Assembly (NCBI RefSeq): GCF_000185905.1
Contig: NC_014923.1
Location: forward strand, 4,983,501-5,047,500
Length of the DNA stretch: 64,000 nt
Direction of reading: 5' to 3'
Source of the DNA: Mesorhizobium ciceri biovar biserrulae WSM1271
GTDB taxonomy: Bacteria; Pseudomonadota; Alphaproteobacteria; Rhizobiales; Rhizobiaceae
Positions 46,167 through 53,429 of the stretch are shown here, piece by piece (the first letter of the stretch is position 1; the number at the start of each line of letters is the position of its first letter). The notes under the pieces were generated by a model. That model saw only the letters and a list, made by a program, of their open reading frames with translations. It did no database searches and was not told the origin of the DNA. Made by a program: the position numbers and the translations under genes.

Positions 46167-46207
46167 CTAGACATGATCCCGGACCAAAGGTCCGTGGCCG
46201 CCGAAAC

Positions 46208-46396
46208 TCAGTGGTGCGGGACCGGCTTCGTCCCTGGCGATCCCGTCTTGTCGGGATCGACCGGCCGCACTTCGCCGGCATGCGACCGCTCATAGCGGAT
46301 GCCGGGAAAGATGATCACCGCCGCCGGCATTTCGGCGGTTTGCTTTGCTCTGGTGTTTGGTGCCGTACGCGGCACGAAAGACAGTACCATGCCCAT
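46208..46396 (-). CDS. Small conserved-looking hypothetical protein, 62 aa
   Basis: The 62-aa protein reads MGMVLSFVPRTAP, then K-Q-T-A-E-M-P-A-A-V-I-I-F-P-G-I-R-Y-E-R, and ends in a Pro/His tail. The middle block looks like a small domain I recall from rhizobial genomes, but no function is known. It has no signal peptide. A GAGAGGA site lies about 11 bases before the ATG, and a longer frame reaches 46453. Coding is supported by the domain-like composition rather than length. Confidence 0.5.
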   Translation of the reverse strand: MGMVLSFVPRTAPNTRAKQTAEMPAAVIIFPGIRYERSHAGEVRPVDPDKTGSPGTKPVPHH

Positions 46397-46469
46397 GGTT
46401 CGCGCATTCCTCTCGGTTTCCCCGGAGCACAACGCAACGCCTCCAAATGTCATTAAGGCGGCAGAGGGT

Positions 46470-46485
46470 TAACGGAACGCTAACG
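46470..46485 (+). promoter_or_regulatory. CtrA-like box upstream of the DUF2336 gene
   Basis: TTAA, seven bases, then CTAAC (46470-46485) differs by one base from the CtrA site TTAA-N7-TTAAC. GCTAAC recurs 13 bases later. It lies about 75 bases before the chosen start of the DUF2336 gene. It could be chance. Confidence 0.25.
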
Positions 46486-46558
46486 GATCGTCGCTAACTT
46501 GATCTTTGTTCTTGGTGCTCGCGAAACCGACACAATCCCGGTCGAGCGCGCCAAGCTT

Positions 46559-47617
46559 GTGTCGAGTACGGGCGTATCCTTCGTGTCATCTTCGGACTTC
46601 AGGCAAATCGCGGTACGAAAAGACTCGGGAAAGGCCGAAAGGCTGTTCCGCGCCGCAGTGTCGGCGTTCTGCTCGCTCACCCGCCCTTCACGCCGCGAGA
46701 TCGGCCAGCTCGAAGACCTGACGCTGCCGCTGTTCAATGACGTGTCCGTCGAATCCCGCCGTTACGTGGCAGCCGCCCTTTCCGAATGCGAATACGCACC
46801 CGCCGCCCTGGTGCGCCGTCTTTGCGAGGAACCGGTCGACATTGCCGCGCCGTTGCTCATCCGCTCACGCGCCGTCAGCGACATCGATCTCATCGCCCTG
46901 ATCGGGCGACATGGCCTGCCGCATGCGCGTGCCATTGCGCGCCGCAAGGGCTTGAACCCGACCATTGCTGACCTGATCAGGGCCCTCGAGAGGCCAACCC
47001 TGGTGCGCGCGCCGGACCCGGATGCGAACGCCGCTGGGGCAGACAAGATCGCGCCAGCGAGCGCGGATACCGCCTCCGGCGAGCCAGCCCGGGAACAGAC
47101 ACTCGGCATCGCGGCCGAGAATGCACGGCGCAGGCTGCGCTCGATGATGCGCACCGGCGACGAGAAGACAGCGACCGCCGAGCCTTTCAAGGGCGCCGAC
47201 ACCTATATGAAATTGCGCGAGACAGCGCTGACGGGAAACGCCGCGTTCTTCCAGACCGCGCTCGCCGATGCGCTCGACATCGATTTCGAGACCGCGCGAT
47301 CGCTCACCGCCAACCAGAATTATGCCTCGCTGCTTGTCGCCTTGCGCTCGCTCGACCTCAGCGAAGACAGGGCCTTCCTGGTCACGGTTGCCGTCTATCC
47401 CAGCCAGTTCCCGCACCCGCAGGCTATCCGGACTTTCCTCGACCGCTACCGGCTGCTGCATCGCGAGGCGGCCCAGGACAAGATGCGGTCGTGGAGAGCG
47501 GAAATCCTTTCAAGGGTGGTTCGCGGCGCAGCACCTGCCAACAGCGATACACGCACCGCTTCGAACAGCGACGATGCGGCGGCTTCTTCCGGCCTCAGGG
47601 CGTCTTCACGGAAATAA
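46559..47617 (+). CDS. DUF2336 family protein
   Basis: The protein (352 aa from GTG 46559) matches DUF2336, an all-helical alphaproteobacterial family of unknown role. The first part has FCSLTRPSRREIGQLEDLTL followed by LFNDVSVESRRYVAAALSEC and P-A-A-L-V-R-R-L-C, a HEAT-like helical repeat pattern. The second part (after an Ala/Pro-rich linker near 170-200) repeats the helical style. No signal peptide is present, so it is cytoplasmic. An upstream in-frame TTG at 46499 would add 20 residues. The 3' end overlaps the convergent DUF1491 gene by 23 bases. Confidence 0.8.
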   Translation: MSSTGVSFVSSSDFRQIAVRKDSGKAERLFRAAVSAFCSLTRPSRREIGQLEDLTLPLFNDVSVESRRYVAAALSECEYAPAALVRRLCEEPVDIAAPLLIRSRAVSDIDLIALIGRHGLPHARAIARRKGLNPTIADLIRALERPTLVRAPDPDANAAGADKIAPASADTASGEPAREQTLGIAAENARRRLRSMMRTGDEKTATAEPFKGADTYMKLRETALTGNAAFFQTALADALDIDFETARSLTANQNYASLLVALRSLDLSEDRAFLVTVAVYPSQFPHPQAIRTFLDRYRLLHREAAQDKMRSWRAEILSRVVRGAAPANSDTRTASNSDDAAASSGLRASSRK

Positions 47618-47942
47618 GCTCCTCGACGGGCACGGCACCGGCCTCGATTTCGACCACCCAGATGTCGGGATCGAATTTTTTCTCCCGTTCCAGCCTGGCT
47701 TCGAGCACCGCGGGATCGTCACCAGCTCCGAGCAGAGTGAAAAACCGGTCGTCGGGCTTGGCCGAATCATAGCTTGTCTGCGGCGCCGGCCCGAACAGGG
47801 CAACCTCACCCAGCCTGCCCCGCGCCAGCACGAACACAGCGCCGGCCTCGGTCGCGCCACGCTTGACCACGGCGGCAAATCCACCGGCGCCGAAAATCCG
47901 GCGCAACAGGGCCGAAACCCACAGATCCGATGTGACGCGCAT
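47595..47942 (-). CDS. DUF1491 family protein
   Basis: The 115-aa cytoplasmic protein matches DUF1491, with R-V-T-S-D-L-W-V-S-A-L-L-R-R, GGFAAVVKRGATEAGAVFVL and a C-terminal L-E-R-E-x-K-F-D-P-D-I-W-V-V-E-I-E. The function is unknown. It lies 69 bases after the peptidoglycan-binding protein gene on the same strand and probably belongs to the same operon as that gene and the upstream histidine kinase. Confidence 0.87.
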   Translation of the reverse strand: MRVTSDLWVSALLRRIFGAGGFAAVVKRGATEAGAVFVLARGRLGEVALFGPAPQTSYDSAKPDDRFFTLLGAGDDPAVLEARLEREKKFDPDIWVVEIEAGAVPVEELISVKTP

Positions 47943-48011
47943 GAGAGAGCTCCCGAAACTGCCGGTTCTCTATCGATATTTCCGCCGCTCGGCGAGCCGT
48001 CGTTTCGGCCG

Positions 48012-48809
48012 TCAGTTGGTCAGGCCGATCTCGCGCATCTTGACATAGACGATCTCATCGGGCTCGCCGGTCTGCGGCAGCCCGAACAGCGACTGGAATT
48101 CCTTGATCGCCGCCTTTGTGCGCGCGCCGACGACACCATCCAGCTGCATGTCGTCATTGCCGAACGCCTTGAGCCCGGCCTGGATCTTGACGATGCGGGC
48201 ATCGGGCGCTTGCGTCGCGGCATCCGCCTGCCCGGAATTTGTCTGTCCCGAACCTGTCTGCAAAGACACCGGAACGGCGGCCGGCATATCCGGGCGCGGC
48301 TGCGGTCTGGGCACGACGGAAGCTGTCTTCGGCGTCGCGCCCAGTTGATCGAGCAGAAGCGCGTCGATCTCGCCGGACGTGTTGAGCCCGACCTTCTGCT
48401 GATAGTCCTGGATGGCCTTGCGGGTGTTGGGTCCGGAAATGCCGTCGACCGTCCCGGAATAGAAATCGAGATCCTTCAATATGCCTTGCACCTGCTCGAC
48501 AACCGGATCGCCCTTGATCGGTGCCGGCGCGCCGGATGGCCGCACGATGTTGAATGTCGTCTCCGGTTCGTCGGGCGTCGCGTGCGGAAAGCCCGCAATG
48601 CTGCGGGTCGCAAAAAATGCGCCGGCATGCGGGAAAGGTTGGTACCACAAGGCATTGGCCGAGACATAGAACAGCGTCACCAGGAACGCCGTCGAGCCGC
48701 CCACCAGGACAGGATTGCGCGAGATCATGCCGCCGACGGCGACAGCGCCGTCCTGAAAGGCATTGCTGCGGCGCTTGACCGCCTTAGCCGGTTTTGCGGA
48801 GCGAGCCAT
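48012..48809 (-). CDS. Membrane-anchored peptidoglycan-binding domain protein
   Basis: The 265-aa protein has a short cytoplasmic N-terminus, one helix (GSTAFLVTLFYVSANALW) and an outside part with two PG_binding_1 repeats. The first is VEQVQGILKDLDFYSGTVDG and I-S-G-P-N-T-R-K-A-I-Q-D-Y-Q; the second is IVKIQAGLKAFGNDDMQLDG and V-V-G-A-R-T-K-A-A-I-K-E-F-Q. A Pro/Gln-rich linker joins them. It should tether the inner membrane to the cell wall or report on it. The start overlaps the end of the histidine kinase gene by 26 bases, an unusually tight link. Confidence 0.87.
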   Translation of the reverse strand: MARSAKPAKAVKRRSNAFQDGAVAVGGMISRNPVLVGGSTAFLVTLFYVSANALWYQPFPHAGAFFATRSIAGFPHATPDEPETTFNIVRPSGAPAPIKGDPVVEQVQGILKDLDFYSGTVDGISGPNTRKAIQDYQQKVGLNTSGEIDALLLDQLGATPKTASVVPRPQPRPDMPAAVPVSLQTGSGQTNSGQADAATQAPDARIVKIQAGLKAFGNDDMQLDGVVGARTKAAIKEFQSLFGLPQTGEPDEIVYVKMREIGLTN

Positions 48810-50517
48810 CTCTGTCCCCTTTCGCCATCGCCACAGGCATGGTCAGCACGCCGGTCTTCTCCGCCTGATGTCCCTTCGGTCCGTTCACCGGCAGGCTGAT
48901 GGTCACCGTGGTGCCCTCGCCTGGCATGCTTTCGATGGACATCGTGCCCTCGTGCAGCGCCACCAGGCCCTTGACCAGTGAAAGGCCAAGACCAGTCCCC
49001 TCGAAACGGCGGGTATAGTCGTTCTGGATCTGCATGAAGGGCTTGCCGAGATTGGCGAAATCCTCCTCGGCGATGCCGATGCCGGTGTCCCTGACCCAGA
49101 AATGCAGGCGCGAACCGATCCGCTTGGCGCCGACGACGACGTCGCCGCCGTCGGGAGTGAACTTGATCGCGTTGGAGACCAGGTTGATGAGCATCTGCTG
49201 CACGGCGCGCTGATCGGCATTGATGTCGCCGGCGTCCGGCGCGATCTGCGCCTGCAGATCGATGTTCTTGGCCTGCGCCTGCAGTTGCATCATCGACTGG
49301 CACATATCGACCGCCTCCGCGAACCGGAACGGCTCGGGTTCGGTCGCATAGACGCCCGATTCAATCCTGGACACGTCGAGTATCGAGGTTACGACGGCGA
49401 GCAGATGCTGGCCCGAATCCCGTACCAAGCCGACATATTCTTTCTGGCGCGGATCCTTGAAGGCGCCGAACATCTCATGCAGCAGCATATCCGAGAAGCC
49501 GATAATGGCATTTAACGGCGTGCGCAGTTCGTGGCTGACCACCGCCAGGAAGCGTCCCTTCGCCACCTCGGCGGACGCGGCCGCCTCATTGGCTGCCGCC
49601 AGATCCTCGCGCAACCGGGCGATCTCGTCATTCTGCCTCAGGACGAACGTAAAGACATCACCCTGTTCCTCACCACGCACGAGATCAAGCGAGAACGGCC
49701 GGTAATTGTCGGCCGTCAGGCCATTGCCATTCTGAGGCAGCCGGATGCGCAATTCGAGCCGGCGCGACAGTGCGCCGTCGCGCATGTCGGCCATTGCGCT
49801 GAGATAGGAAACGCGATCCGACAGATGGACGCGATCGAAGAGGCCGTTTCCGGACAGCAGTTCGGGCGGCAGTTTCAAAAGCGTGCGCGCTTTTGGCGAC
49901 GCGTCCAGGACCTCGCCATGACGGGCGACGCGCAAGACCACCGCATCGATGATGTCTTCGAGCCGGTCGGCAGTGTCGAGCACATCAGCCGCATCGGCCG
50001 TGTTTTGAAATGCCGATGCGCGCGGGATCAGTGTGAGCGTCCAGGCCAACGGCACCAACCAGTGCCACGCCGCGATCTGCGCTCCTGCGAACGGGAATAC
50101 GGTTCCAGCCAAAGGCTGAGCCAAGATGGCGACAGCGGCCGACACGGCTCCCCACAGCGCCGCCCGCCGCGAAGCGCCGATCCACCAGGCTTCAAAAGGC
50201 AGCGCCACGACAAGCATGGCGACAGGCGAACTCAGCCCGCCCGCGGCGGCAATGAGACTGCCGAGAGAAATGCCGGCCAGCACCAGGGCGACCCAACTCG
50301 CTATCGCCATCTTGCCGGTCGCCGCCACCAGCAAGGCGACGAACCAGCACAGGCCAAAGGCGGCGAAAATGGCGGCCATGGTGACGGCGACGCCCATGCC
50401 TGAAGTAACCAGCGTGACCGCGGCACCGGCGACAAAGAAAGGAGCGGCGAGCATGACGCCGATAAAGCGGCGCTGGCGCTCGCGGTCGCTCCGCCCAAGG
50501 ATGGACGGATGGACCAT
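48784..50517 (-). CDS. Multi-pass membrane sensor histidine kinase
   Basis: The kinase has about six N-terminal helices, a PAS-like region (about 200-300; VVLRVARHGEVLDASPKART), a coiled linker, HisKA with FLAVVSHELRTPLNAIIGFS and HATPase (NLVSNAIKFT, DTGIGIAEEDF, GTGLGLSLVKGL). The membrane sensor without a large periplasmic loop recalls the DivJ/PleC-type kinases, but I do not assign a name. ATG 50517 (577 aa) is used; a longer frame to a TTG at 50580 is possible. It overlaps the peptidoglycan-binding protein gene, suggesting that the two work together on a cell-wall signal. Confidence 0.85.
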   Translation of the reverse strand: MVHPSILGRSDRERQRRFIGVMLAAPFFVAGAAVTLVTSGMGVAVTMAAIFAAFGLCWFVALLVAATGKMAIASWVALVLAGISLGSLIAAAGGLSSPVAMLVVALPFEAWWIGASRRAALWGAVSAAVAILAQPLAGTVFPFAGAQIAAWHWLVPLAWTLTLIPRASAFQNTADAADVLDTADRLEDIIDAVVLRVARHGEVLDASPKARTLLKLPPELLSGNGLFDRVHLSDRVSYLSAMADMRDGALSRRLELRIRLPQNGNGLTADNYRPFSLDLVRGEEQGDVFTFVLRQNDEIARLREDLAAANEAAASAEVAKGRFLAVVSHELRTPLNAIIGFSDMLLHEMFGAFKDPRQKEYVGLVRDSGQHLLAVVTSILDVSRIESGVYATEPEPFRFAEAVDMCQSMMQLQAQAKNIDLQAQIAPDAGDINADQRAVQQMLINLVSNAIKFTPDGGDVVVGAKRIGSRLHFWVRDTGIGIAEEDFANLGKPFMQIQNDYTRRFEGTGLGLSLVKGLVALHEGTMSIESMPGEGTTVTISLPVNGPKGHQAEKTGVLTMPVAMAKGDRDGSLRKTG

Positions 50518-51052
50518 ACGTTCGCAACCGGCCGAAATCGCGCCAGGCAATTCAACGTATCTGGCCTTGATTGAACTCAACTCAACGCACTCGCACTTGT
50601 CGTGGACAGCTCTGCTTTGCAGATGGTTCTGGTTGGCTTTGAAACTCGCATCCAGCGTTTAAGGAATGGATAAGGCAGGGCCGACCAGGGCCCGGCCTGC
50701 GGCAAATATCGGGATGCCGGCGGCCGAAAGCACGGACAAATGCAGCCATAGTAAACGGAGAGTTATCCGCCGACTGCACCCATCGGCCGGGCGCACTCGG
50801 CACCTGGACTTCCCTATTTCAAGAAAAACACAGGGAAATCATGGGGATATATGGTTATTTGTTGTTAAGGAAAATTGCTCGGATTTGAGACAAGTCGATT
50901 GCAGAACGGTTCGTTTCGAATTTGCCTAAAATTTGAGGAAAATTCTCTCTTTGCCCGCAAGCCGTCCTTTGCGCCTGTGTGCCAAAATCCTGCCTACAAA
51001 AGAGGTCATGCCATATGGATGCATGATCCGGTCACGACGAGAGGGCAAGGGC
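50518..51052. other. Non-coding stretch with an AT-rich centre
   Basis: I see no gene here. Bases about 50820-50960 are clearly more AT-rich than the surroundings and contain GGTTATTTGTTGTTAAGG and TGCCTAAAATTTGAGGAAAA. The stretch probably holds the promoters of the divergent histidine kinase and DUF5330 genes and could bind AT-preferring regulators such as MucR. Confidence 0.4.
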
Positions 51053-51406
51053 ATGGTCTTCCTCATAAGAATGGCTTTCTGGTTTTCGCTGGTGCTGCTG
51101 GCGCTGCCATTGAGTGTCGGCCCCGATGAAGCGGGGCATGAAAGCGTCGGACCGATCCAAGCCTTGTTTGCGGCACGCGAAGCGGTTGGCGATATCGCCG
51201 GCATTTGCGAACGCAAACCCGATGTCTGCGAGACCGGCAAGTCGGCGATGCACACCATTACCGCCCGCGCCAAAGAGACCGCCAAGATCGCGGCAGCGAT
51301 GATGGACGACAAGTCCGCCGCCGGCCCCGACACGTCGACGATGACCGGCAGCGTGCCCGAAGGAATCGTCTTGCCCGAGACCGTCAACCTGCCGCCTCAG
51401 AATTAA
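51053..51406 (+). CDS. DUF5330 family membrane protein
   Basis: The 117-aa protein starts MVFLIRMAFWFSLVLLALPL, a hydrophobic anchor or signal, followed by the family block AREAVGDIAGICERKPDVCE and then T-G-K-S-A-M-H-T-I, with two cysteines seven residues apart. The C-terminal tail is Pro/Thr-rich. The function is unknown. A purine-rich GAGAGGGCAAGGGC precedes ATG 51053; the frame is open further upstream to 50933, but the anchor argues for this start. It lies 100 bases before sufE on the same strand. Confidence 0.82.
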   Translation: MVFLIRMAFWFSLVLLALPLSVGPDEAGHESVGPIQALFAAREAVGDIAGICERKPDVCETGKSAMHTITARAKETAKIAAAMMDDKSAAGPDTSTMTGSVPEGIVLPETVNLPPQN

Positions 51407-51506
51407 GCCGTTTCGACGGCGCACCGCGGGCTGTCTGCCCTCTCGACGCCCGCGGTGTCCTTGTTTTTTCCGTGACGCGGAGCCGCCGCGTGACTATATC
51501 CCAGAC

Positions 51507-51935
51507 ATGACCACGACGATCCAGACGATCCGCGACGACTTCTCGTTCCTCGAGGAATGGGAAGACCGCTATCGTTATGTCATCGAACTCGGCGAGGCGC
51601 TGCCGCCGTTTCCGGACGAGCAGCGCAGCCCCGCCAACAAGGTGCCGGGATGCGTCAGCCAGGTCTGGCTGACCACTGAACGCGGAGCTGGAGCCGATCC
51701 TGTCATCACCTTCTCCGGCGATTCGGACGCTCATATCGTGCGTGGGCTGGTCGCGATCATGCTGGCGCTGTTTTCCGGCAGGACCGCCAGCGAAATCCAG
51801 AAGACCGATGCGGAAGCGACATTGAAAGAACTCGGCCTCGACGAACATCTGTCGCCGCAGCGCGCCAACGGCCTTCGCTCGATGGTCAAGCGCATCAAGC
51901 GCGACGCCGAGGCAGCGCTCAAGCAGACCGCCTGA
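51507..51935 (+). CDS. sufE: SufE family cysteine desulfuration protein
   Basis: SufE accepts sulfur from the desulfurase SufS on an active-site cysteine and passes it to Fe-S scaffold proteins. The 142-aa product has the family motif N-K-V-P-G-C49-V-S-Q-V-W-L with the acceptor Cys49 in the expected loop, and a C-terminal R-A-N-G-L-R-S-M. Length and fold are normal. It lies outside any suf operon here. It is convergent with mucR, and the mucR terminator lies between. Confidence 0.93.
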   Translation: MTTTIQTIRDDFSFLEEWEDRYRYVIELGEALPPFPDEQRSPANKVPGCVSQVWLTTERGAGADPVITFSGDSDAHIVRGLVAIMLALFSGRTASEIQKTDAEATLKELGLDEHLSPQRANGLRSMVKRIKRDAEAALKQTA

Positions 51936-51967
51936 CGCTTCCCGACCCGATCCGCGCGTCGCGGCTC

Positions 51968-51997
51968 GCAAAAATCAAACGGCGCCCGAAGGCGCCG
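51968..51997 (-). terminator. Rho-independent terminator of mucR
   Basis: On the minus strand CGGCGCC-TTCG-GGCGCCG (51980-51997) forms a 7-bp stem with a stable TTCG loop and is followed by TTTGATTTTTG. It lies 31 bases after the mucR stop codon. Confidence 0.82.
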
Positions 51998-52027
51998 TTG
52001 ATGTCGATCCGATCTGGCTGGCAGCAA

Positions 52028-52453
52028 TTACCGCGCTTTGCGCTTGCGGCCGAGACCCATCTTCTTGGCGAGTTGGGACCGGGCAGCTGCATAGTTGGGT
52101 GCAACCATCGGATAGGTAGGGTCGAGGTTCCACTTTTCGCGATACTGGTCCGGCGTCAGGTCATAGTGGGTCATCAGGTGGCGCTTCAGCGACTTGAACT
52201 TCTTGCCGTCTTCAAGGCAGACGATGTAGTCGTCATGAACCGACCGCTTCGGGTTGACCGCCGGCTTCTGCTTGTCGGCAGGCGGCTGTTCGGCGGTTCC
52301 GCCCACACGCCCGAGTGCGGCATGGACATCGGATATCAGGTTCGGCAGTTCGCCGACCGGCACGGGATTGTTGCTGACATAGGCGGCCACCACATCGGCG
52401 GTCAATTCGATCAGCGCATCGCTGTTTCTGGAAGGTGTTTCGACAATATCCAT
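52028..52453 (-). CDS. mucR: MucR/Ros-type zinc-finger-like transcriptional regulator
   Basis: MucR proteins are global regulators of exopolysaccharide, motility and cell-cycle genes that bind AT-rich sites and often repress their own gene. The 141-aa product has the helical N-terminal oligomerisation region and the finger [20 protein letters not shown]. Compared with Ros (Cys79, Cys82, His92, His97), Cys79 and His92 are kept, but position 82 is Asp and position 97 is Tyr, with His at 96. Such Cys-x2-Asp fingers occur in Mesorhizobium Ros homologues. The long non-coding leader upstream suggests strong transcriptional control. Confidence 0.93.
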   Translation of the reverse strand: MDIVETPSRNSDALIELTADVVAAYVSNNPVPVGELPNLISDVHAALGRVGGTAEQPPADKQKPAVNPKRSVHDDYIVCLEDGKKFKSLKRHLMTHYDLTPDQYREKWNLDPTYPMVAPNYAAARSQLAKKMGLGRKRKAR

Positions 52454-52897
52454 GGTCTTCGGTCCCCAACAAGAGTTACATCGATCTGCGCCCTTTTTTA
52501 CAAGCAGGGCATCGCACGAATTTTGTGCAGGTAGAGTTTCTACGATTCGTGTCGCGGGCACATCAATGAGCGTGCAGACCAAGTAAGTCAATTCACCCCT
52601 CGCGCTATATTGAACGATATTGATCAAATGTTCCGCGATCAGCTTCAATCTTTCGTGCATTGTGTAATTTATCGATATTTCGCGTTCCCGTCGGCGGCAG
52701 CTGACGCAACGTCAGATCGCCGTTACATTCGTGGCAACTCACGAAACGGGTTTTAATGTTTGATCTTGCTTGGCTATCGCTCGAGAAATATTGGTTGTTC
52801 GCATTTGCCCACAAAACCACAGGTTGCCGTGGTCATACACAAGCAATCAGGCGACATGCCAGTCATCCGACCGATCGGCTGATTGCTGCCGCGTCAA
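52454..52897. other. Long mucR leader and promoter region
   Basis: No gene is visible in these 444 bases. The region is AT-rich for this genome, with TATATTGAACGATATTGATC and TTTATCGATATTTCGCG near 52605-52690 and GAAATATTGG near 52787. MucR-type proteins bind such AT tracts, so autoregulation is likely. The ribosome binding site of mucR (GGGGACC) lies about 10 bases before its ATG. Confidence 0.45.
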
Positions 52898-53266
52898 TCA
52901 ATGCGGGATGATGTATTTGCCATAGGCCCAGCCGGTGACGAAATTGCCGTTCTGGACCGGATCATGCCAGACTTCGCACCAGCGATAGCGAATCTTTTGT
53001 GCCTGCTTCCATGCCGGCTGGTTGGCGATGTCGAGCAGGTTTATTCCGCCGGTGCATCGCCCGGTCATCTGCAGAACGGTACCGTTCGGATATCCCGCCT
53101 GCTTTTGGGATGTGCCCGAAGGGTATTTGCGTACATTGAGCGTGTCGCCGAACGGGACATTGGCCACTTGCCAAGCCGCGAATACGGTCGCATGAGACTG
53201 GCCGGCAAAGCCCAGAGTTAGCGAAGCAACGGCGAAAGCCGCAGCAGTCCGAGACCAAATAGTCAT
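52898..53266 (-). CDS. Secreted SH3-like domain protein
   Basis: The 122-aa precursor has a signal peptide (SRTAAAFAVASLTLGFAGQSHA). The mature part looks like a bacterial SH3 domain, with DTLNVRKYPSG, GYPNGTVLQMTGRC, WCEVWHDP and TGWAYGKYI. Bacterial SH3 proteins often bind cell-wall material or stabilise envelope complexes. GGAGGAGAG precedes two adjacent ATG codons; 53266 has the better spacing. It is followed by the mucR leader. Confidence 0.82.
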   Translation of the reverse strand: MTIWSRTAAAFAVASLTLGFAGQSHATVFAAWQVANVPFGDTLNVRKYPSGTSQKQAGYPNGTVLQMTGRCTGGINLLDIANQPAWKQAQKIRYRWCEVWHDPVQNGNFVTGWAYGKYIIPH

Positions 53267-53352
53267 CATCTCTCCTCCCGGCTCATCTCCTGGAGCCGAC
53301 ACAACCCATACGCTCCGGCTCTTGAACCTGCCCTGATCGGCGTGTTCATTTG

Positions 53353-53416
53353 CCATTCAAGATACTTCTCCATTCGAGATGGCCCTTCAAGATACTGGCC
53401 CATTGAAGATACTGGC
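53353..53416. repeat. Four imperfect 14-17 bp tandem repeats upstream of the S9 peptidase
   Basis: Units run CCATTCAAGATACTTCT (53353-53369), CCATTCGAGATGGC (53370-53383), CCTTCAAGATACTGGC (53384-53399) and CCATTGAAGATACTGGC (53400-53416). They end 13 bases before the chosen start codon and contain an alternative in-frame ATG (53379). Confidence 0.7.
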
Positions 53417-53429
53417 AAAGCGAGATGCA

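Noticed and set aside
46113-46295. Small plus-strand frame beginning in the intergenic repeat
   Set aside because: It starts inside the repeat element and has a composition typical of repeat-derived frames; the minus-strand 62-aa frame at 46208-46396 is more protein-like.
53379-53429. Upstream start of the S9 peptidase inside the tandem repeat
   Set aside because: The added 17 residues derive from the repeat and have no family match; kept only as an alternative.
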